Positions 59,995-64,000 of a stretch of DNA of 64,000 nt are shown one piece after another. This DNA comes from CAYUUR01 sp964510235. GTDB lineage: Bacteria > Patescibacteriota > Saccharimonadia > Saccharimonadales > CAYUUR01. The notes below the pieces were generated by a model that saw only the letters and a program-made list of their open reading frames with translations, did no database searches and was not told the DNA's origin. Position 1 is the stretch's first letter; each line of letters opens with the position of its first letter. The DNA is taken from contig CAZEBF010000001.1 in NCBI GenBank assembly GCA_964510235.1, positions 1 through 64,000 on the forward strand. The letters are read 5' to 3'. A program made the translations under genes and the position numbers.

Positions 59995-61740
59995 TTATTT
60001 ATCCATGTAGTTGCTGATGCGGCGCGACAGGTCAGCAATTTGCGATGGGTTACCACCATAGGTGAAGATTGAAAGCACATAGGTGGATTTTGGGTGATAC
60101 ACAATACCGGCGTCGTGCCGGTAACCGCCCCAGTAACCCACTTTGTTAGCCACGCTACCGCGACTACCAGTCGGAATACCTTCGCGGTAAATCTGACGTG
60201 ACATATAGCCAAGCATTTGCTTGCGATGCGATGAGGCTAACAGCGTGCCACTCTGCAAACGTTGCAGATACCAAGCAGTATCCTGAGCAGTTGTCGTGAA
60301 AACAGCTGGATTAGGGTTGGAAGAACTAAAACCCTGGCCACCAGCAAAGGCGGCAACATTACCCCAGCCACGATTATTACCAATGTTATGGAAGCACGGG
60401 TTATTCGAGTAGACGATCAAAATCTCAAGGCAACCACTCAAAGGACGATCAGCGCCCAGCTTATCATTCATTGTCCACTTACCCTTGGCTACTCCATCAT
60501 ACAAATAGTGTTGCAAGTACAACTTAGCCATACTGGCAGCAATAAACTGCTCGGAACCGTTAATACTGGCGCTACGCCCCTTGCCACCAAGTTCACGAAT
60601 TACCACGCCGGCGCGGAGCCCGGTATCGTTTTGCCAATCTTGCAGTAGAATCTGCAGGCCTTTACTGTTCTCGGAGTACGTTCGGCTAAACTGAGATGCC
60701 GCACTTATCACCTGTGGTTTAACGACAATACTCTGCTGATCGCTTTGCAGCCCTTTCATGATTGTATCGAGTGCTTCTGGCTCGTTAATCTGCTGACCAT
60801 CACGCGCTTTTGTGGTCTTGACGGTCACACCATCGTGAACCCGAATCGTTGCTGCCACAGGAGCGACATACACTTTTGGTGCAATACGTGTGATGTAGCT
60901 AGCAATCGCTTTTTTGTTATAACTAGATGCCAGCACACCACGTTTTTTGTCATAACTGATGGCGATGAAGGACTTCAGCTCGGTCTGCGGAATTAAAAAC
61001 TTCTGATCATCAACTACCACATAGGTTGCTTGAGTTGTTTGGCGTCGAAGCTGCGTTATTGAAGTGCGAGCCTCCTCTGTAGTCACAGCCGGCTCTACAG
61101 TCACCACTGGTAGCTCGACCTGTGCCGTTGTGCCAGGCTGCGCACTCTTGAGCGTAGTAACTACCTGCTCTATGTCGTAGGTCGCTCCATTCTTAGAGGC
61201 ATCTTTCAGCTCATACTCGTCCTTTACCTTCTCGACTGTAGCATTAATAGCCGGCAATGTGTTTTCTTGCTGGATGCGCTTTGCTGTCTTTCGCAAGGCC
61301 TCTTCGTTATGACGCATCTGTACGACTGCACGATTGCTGCTGCGAAACAGACTGAATGGCGTGAGTCGTTCGCGCCAGCTGTAACGCATCAGGCTCGCAG
61401 TTGTAGCCTCTGTATCAACACTTGAGCCAAGGTCTGAGTAGCTCAATGTATAAGCTTTTGTGCGAGCCTGAAGTGTAACCGAGCGATTACCTAGATTATC
61501 AAAGGTCTGTTGAAGACGAGCAGTGCTCTGAGCCCCCACCGATACACCATTAACACTCAGTAATGGAGTAGTTACATTACGCGGATAGACCACCTGCACA
61601 GCGACAACAGCCAGCAAACCAACAGTTGCTCCAGCTACAACTTTTGCACCAATACGAACCGCTCGTTGCAGTTTAGTGCTCGAGCTTGGTGTAAAGTGAT
61701 AGGCCGATGACGGCGCTGACGTTGTAAATTGTGGAGGCAT
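59995..61740 (-). CDS. Membrane-anchored serine hydrolase (beta-lactamase-like) with peptidoglycan-binding region
   Basis: 581 residues. A helix at about 33-50 anchors the protein. Residues about 80-330 contain two repeated PG_binding_4/VanW-associated-type segments (for example LQARTKAYTLSYSDLG and VDDQKFLIPQTELKSFI). The C-terminal domain (about 370-581) has S-x-x-K in IAASMAKLYLQ, SNN in VYSNNPCFHN, and KVGYWGGYRHDAGIVY in place of the K-T-G motif. Together they suggest cell-wall remodelling. An AT-rich leader precedes the ATG. Confidence 0.8.
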   Translation of the reverse strand: MPPQFTTSAPSSAYHFTPSSSTKLQRAVRIGAKVVAGATVGLLAVVAVQVVYPRNVTTPLLSVNGVSVGAQSTARLQQTFDNLGNRSVTLQARTKAYTLSYSDLGSSVDTEATTASLMRYSWRERLTPFSLFRSSNRAVVQMRHNEEALRKTAKRIQQENTLPAINATVEKVKDEYELKDASKNGATYDIEQVVTTLKSAQPGTTAQVELPVVTVEPAVTTEEARTSITQLRRQTTQATYVVVDDQKFLIPQTELKSFIAISYDKKRGVLASSYNKKAIASYITRIAPKVYVAPVAATIRVHDGVTVKTTKARDGQQINEPEALDTIMKGLQSDQQSIVVKPQVISAASQFSRTYSENSKGLQILLQDWQNDTGLRAGVVIRELGGKGRSASINGSEQFIAASMAKLYLQHYLYDGVAKGKWTMNDKLGADRPLSGCLEILIVYSNNPCFHNIGNNRGWGNVAAFAGGQGFSSSNPNPAVFTTTAQDTAWYLQRLQSGTLLASSHRKQMLGYMSRQIYREGIPTGSRGSVANKVGYWGGYRHDAGIVYHPKSTYVLSIFTYGGNPSQIADLSRRISNYMDK

Positions 61741-61807
61741 ATTTGTTTTTGATTAACAGATATATTTATAGCAAATTACCGACGTTTTGTCAAGTATACC
61801 TACCCTG

Positions 61808-62464
61808 TTACTGCCATTGGAGAACGATGTTTTTGATAGTCTCGACGATTTGTTCATGAGACGGCATTTTGTTGTCATCATAGTAATGATCAATGTCCAT
61901 AAAGTTCTCGACAGTACTCAAACAAGCGATGTCATCGGCCAACAAGTGCATGCGGTCAACTGCTGATATGCTGGCAAGCGGTGTTGCCACAATGAGCTTT
62001 TCGAGTTTGTATGGCTTCAAAAATGCAGCTGCAGCATCAAGCGACACGCCACTACTCAAGCCATCTGAGACTAGAATAACGTTATGGTAGCGCAGTAGCT
62101 TTGGGTCAATAATTCCGCCTCCGCCCAACAGCCGGTTCATAGCATGTAGTTTTTCGAGTTTAGCTTGCTCAATATACTGATGGTACTCTGTTGTAAACTC
62201 TTCGAGCTGGCCAGTTGAATACATGCCGTTATAGGTGAAGATGCCACTTTGATCGATGCTAGCCAAAGCGTCGTTTTCGCCAGGTAGCTTAATCTGTTCT
62301 GTTAGAAGCATCATCATGACGCAGTGCAGTTGCGCTGCAATCTGCGCAGCAACCACCACGCCACCATCGCTAAGTGCCACTACCGCGCAGTTCTCGTACC
62401 GATACTTTGGTACCAGCTGAGCAGCTAGCTGTCGTCCGGCGTCTGAGCGGCTCTTATAATACAT
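61808..62464 (-). CDS. Phosphoribosyltransferase-like protein
   Basis: 218 residues. The PRPP-binding loop is recognisable as NVILVSDGLSSGVSLDAA (about residues 125-143), against VILVDDGLATGATM in typical PRTases, and the N-terminal RSDAGRQLAAQL and ALSDGGVVVA region match the same family. The acidic pair is partly changed. It may be a regulator-type or inactive PRTase. TAGACT is 6 nt before the ATG. Confidence 0.8.
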   Translation of the reverse strand: MYYKSRSDAGRQLAAQLVPKYRYENCAVVALSDGGVVVAAQIAAQLHCVMMMLLTEQIKLPGENDALASIDQSGIFTYNGMYSTGQLEEFTTEYHQYIEQAKLEKLHAMNRLLGGGGIIDPKLLRYHNVILVSDGLSSGVSLDAAAAFLKPYKLEKLIVATPLASISAVDRMHLLADDIACLSTVENFMDIDHYYDDNKMPSHEQIVETIKNIVLQWQ

Positions 62465-62473
62465 GTCCCTAGT

Positions 62474-62521
62474 CTACACTTTGGCGAGTGGTTTTAACAG
62501 ATAGAAGCGTTCGGTGCTTCC
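62474..62521 (-). pseudogene. Remnant 3' end of a second tlyA allele
   Basis: On the minus strand this translates as GSTERFYLLKPLAKV and then a stop. The intact tlyA ends GNTERFYLLKKLS. The nucleotide differences between the two copies are mostly synonymous, so this is a diverged allele tail, not a recent copy. It lies 121 bp past the tlyA stop, on the far side of the element at 62524-62636. It overlaps the promoter of the PRTase gene. Confidence 0.7.
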
Positions 62522-62523
62522 AT

Positions 62524-62636
62524 CATGAGACAAACCTACGGTTTTTCTCACCCTGCCCCACAAATTGAGAAATTTGCGGGGACCCCTATCGCTCCGGGCA
62601 AAAAATGCGATTTTTGCTCGGGCTGCTCTTTTCCCT
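62524..62636 (+). ncRNA. Three-hairpin structured element (family member C)
   Basis: GAGAC with hairpin AAACC/GGTTT (62527-62546), hairpin CCCC.AAATT/AATTT.GGGG (62556-62581), hairpin GCAAAAA/TTTTTGC (62598-62617) and the tail CGGGCTGCTCTTTTCCC (62619-62635). CTATCGCTCCGGGCA and TGCTCGGGCTGCTCT match the 10.2-kb copy (CTATCGCGCCGTGCA, TGCTCGGGCTGTTCT). Lies between two copies of a tlyA 3' end. Confidence 0.55.
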
Positions 62637-62637
62637 T

Positions 62638-63357
62638 TTAGCTCAGCTTCTTAAGTAGGTAGAAGCGTTCGGTGTTGCCTTTTGAACCCGAGACAGCACT
62701 GTCGGCTTTGTCGATGATAACGCAGTAGTTTTTTATCCACACTTCAAACTCCTTGAGAATCGTACGGCGCATTGACTCGTTTTTGATCACCCCTTTGTGT
62801 TTGAGCGCATCACCAGCCTCAAACTGGGGTTTTACCATCAGCGCAAGTACTGTTTCTTTGTGACTCAGCTTGATTGCGGTTGGCACTATCTCACGTAATG
62901 AAATAAACGACACATCAGCCAGGACAATATCTGGTTTTGGCTGTAAATCTTTAACGTCTCGTATGTCAGTTTGTTCACGTAAATCAATCCGCTCATCACC
63001 CCGCAAGCTTGGATGCAGCTGCTTGGTGCCGACATCGATAGCGTAGACTTTTTTGGCACCATGATGCAGCGCATACTGCGTAAAACCACCGGTAGACGAA
63101 CCGATATCCAAGACTACTTTGTCAGAAAAGTCGAGCTTGAACAGCTCGGCGACAGAGGCCAGTTTGAAGGCGGCCCGTGAAACATACTGTTCCTCGACAG
63201 TTACTTCAATGCGATCATGATCATCAACTTGTCGATGGGGCTTTTTAGCAATCTCGCTGTTCACCTTCACCTGACCAAGCTTAATATAACTTTCGGCCTG
63301 AGACCGTGACGTGACAAGCCCCCGTACCACCATCGCCTGATCAAGCCGTTGTTTCAT
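62638..63357 (-). CDS. tlyA: TlyA-family rRNA methyltransferase
   Basis: About 239 residues. An S4 RNA-binding domain (RLDQAMVVRGLVTSRSQAES, about 3-62) is followed by an FtsJ-type methyltransferase: YVSRAAFKL, VLDIGSSTGGFTQYAL (SAM site), DVSFISLREI and LMVKPQFEAG hold the K-D-K-E catalytic set. TlyA methylates ribosomal RNA ribose (C1409/C1920 in mycobacteria). The ATG at 63357 is 8 bp past the upstream gene's stop; an alternative start lies 12 codons upstream. Confidence 0.93.
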   Translation of the reverse strand: MKQRLDQAMVVRGLVTSRSQAESYIKLGQVKVNSEIAKKPHRQVDDHDRIEVTVEEQYVSRAAFKLASVAELFKLDFSDKVVLDIGSSTGGFTQYALHHGAKKVYAIDVGTKQLHPSLRGDERIDLREQTDIRDVKDLQPKPDIVLADVSFISLREIVPTAIKLSHKETVLALMVKPQFEAGDALKHKGVIKNESMRRTILKEFEVWIKNYCVIIDKADSAVSGSKGNTERFYLLKKLS

Positions 63358-63364
63358 AGGTTCA

Positions 63365-63994
63365 TTATGCAGCAAGCTGACTCGTGAGGCCAATAATATC
63401 TTCGGTAGGAAGTTGTACTATATGAGAATAGGTGCAGCCTGCATCCTCGAGCCGTCTAACAGCCATTAAGCCAAGCACAGCCCCTGCTCCAAGGTGGAAC
63501 GAGTCTTGCCCGTCAAACCATGCCGAGTATATTTCATCGATTTCATCTGAATCCTGGGCATACCCTTGCTCGTAGAGGGCAGATTCTAGCACTGCATCAT
63601 CTAGCAAGTAGCCTAGCAAACGCTCCTCTATCTCTGGAGAAATCTCACCGCTATATTCTGCAGCATGGTAAGCTGCCTCGCGTGCATCAAAAAGCTCACC
63701 GGCCATGTGCGACTCTCCACGTGCCGCTATTCCTTCTGCCACAACTCTTTCAAGTAAATTGTTCTGAGGGGCGTGTTCTTCGCGAATTGTGTGAACAATC
63801 TCGTGGAAAGTAGTAAGTGCGATATCGCTAAAATAACGTCCGACTTTCTGGCGCTTAATGATCTGATGCGGAATATAAAGTTCAGCCTGTCGTGTGCCTT
63901 CTGCCGATCCAAGGCTACCATCCCAGTGACAACCAACTCGTCGCACTGTTACTGTTTTTGGCTCGTCGTAGCTCACGTCAAGATGTTCCAACAT
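63365..63994 (-). CDS. Predicted Zn-dependent protease, probably cut by window edge
   Basis: 209 residues visible. FHEIVHTIREEHAP carries H-E-x-x-H, and VVAEGIAARGE supplies a later Glu, the layout of DUF2268-type predicted Zn-dependent proteases. The rest is acidic. The reading frame starts 6 bases from the window edge, so the true N-terminus may lie outside. It overlaps the tlyA start region and probably is cotranscribed with it. Confidence 0.65.
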   Translation of the reverse strand: MLEHLDVSYDEPKTVTVRRVGCHWDGSLGSAEGTRQAELYIPHQIIKRQKVGRYFSDIALTTFHEIVHTIREEHAPQNNLLERVVAEGIAARGESHMAGELFDAREAAYHAAEYSGEISPEIEERLLGYLLDDAVLESALYEQGYAQDSDEIDEIYSAWFDGQDSFHLGAGAVLGLMAVRRLEDAGCTYSHIVQLPTEDIIGLTSQLAA

Positions 63995-64000
63995 ATCATG

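Noticed and set aside
1..64000. CRISPR arrays, rRNA genes, insertion sequences with transposases, prophage modules
   Set aside because: Looked for on both strands and not found; the tail-fibre-like repeats of the giant protein are not accompanied by any phage structural gene.

Overview
The window looks like a chromosome segment of a Patescibacteria (CPR) bacterium, most likely of the Saccharibacteria (TM7) type. The reasons are a Gram-positive-style surface (a C-terminal LAETG sorting signal, a DUF916 protein, many proteins with one N-terminal membrane anchor), a complete compact type IV pilus locus without outer-membrane secretin genes, and no biosynthetic operons among about 60 genes. The class assignment is inference; no 16S rRNA or marker set is present. 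Stop codons behave as in the standard code. One assembly gap (100 N, 7806-7905) is flanked by an identical 55-bp sequence and is probably a contig overlap.

Layout. 1-10 kb: RNase P RNA (cut by the window edge), RNase HI, tRNA and translation genes (queA, rpmB, miaA, thrS with a candidate T-box leader, tgt), an M50 protease, an alkyltransferase-like protein and tRNA-Val. 10-21 kb: an NrdR-like regulator behind a structured leader, then envelope genes: a sortase-anchored repeat protein, GT2 and GT4 glycosyltransferases, an MFS transporter, a GH15-like hydrolase and a beta-helix protein, with tRNA-Gly, tRNA-Thr, an RRM protein and a hidden 39-residue KGG protein. 21-23 kb: a CheD-like protein, a HAD phosphatase, a VOC protein, a divergent pyrophosphatase and tRNA-Asp. 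24-38 kb: a surface-protein locus with a 2.8-thousand-residue giant protein, an Ig/PKD-like protein, a DUF916 protein, two paralogous secreted proteins, and a parvulin-type foldase. 39-57 kb: ndk, tRNA-Arg, a Xer recombinase, then the type IV pilus locus (four minor pseudopilins, pilD, two pilA, pilC, pilT, pilB, pilO, pilN, pilM) and three secreted proteins. 57-64 kb: a sensor kinase, ychF, a serine hydrolase, a phosphoribosyltransferase, tlyA and a metalloprotease.

How it works together. Much of the window serves adhesion and surface display: pili that can extend and retract (PilB/PilT), a giant anchored protein with companions, glycosyltransferases and a sortase substrate. This fits an organism that attaches to other cells.

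The most unusual signals lie between genes. (1) Very small elements (about 0.1-0.2 kb) sit at the 3' ends of tRNA-Val, tRNA-Asp and tlyA. Each is followed by a second copy of the target gene's 3' end, as after site-specific integration, yet none encodes an integrase. The two tRNA-linked ones share a core hairpin. (2) A second family of three-hairpin intergenic elements shares a CGGGCTGYTCT..CCC tail (10.2, 59.9 and 62.5 kb). (3) About twenty genes have a -10 box 6-9 nt before the start codon and no room for a ribosome binding site, which implies widespread leaderless transcription.
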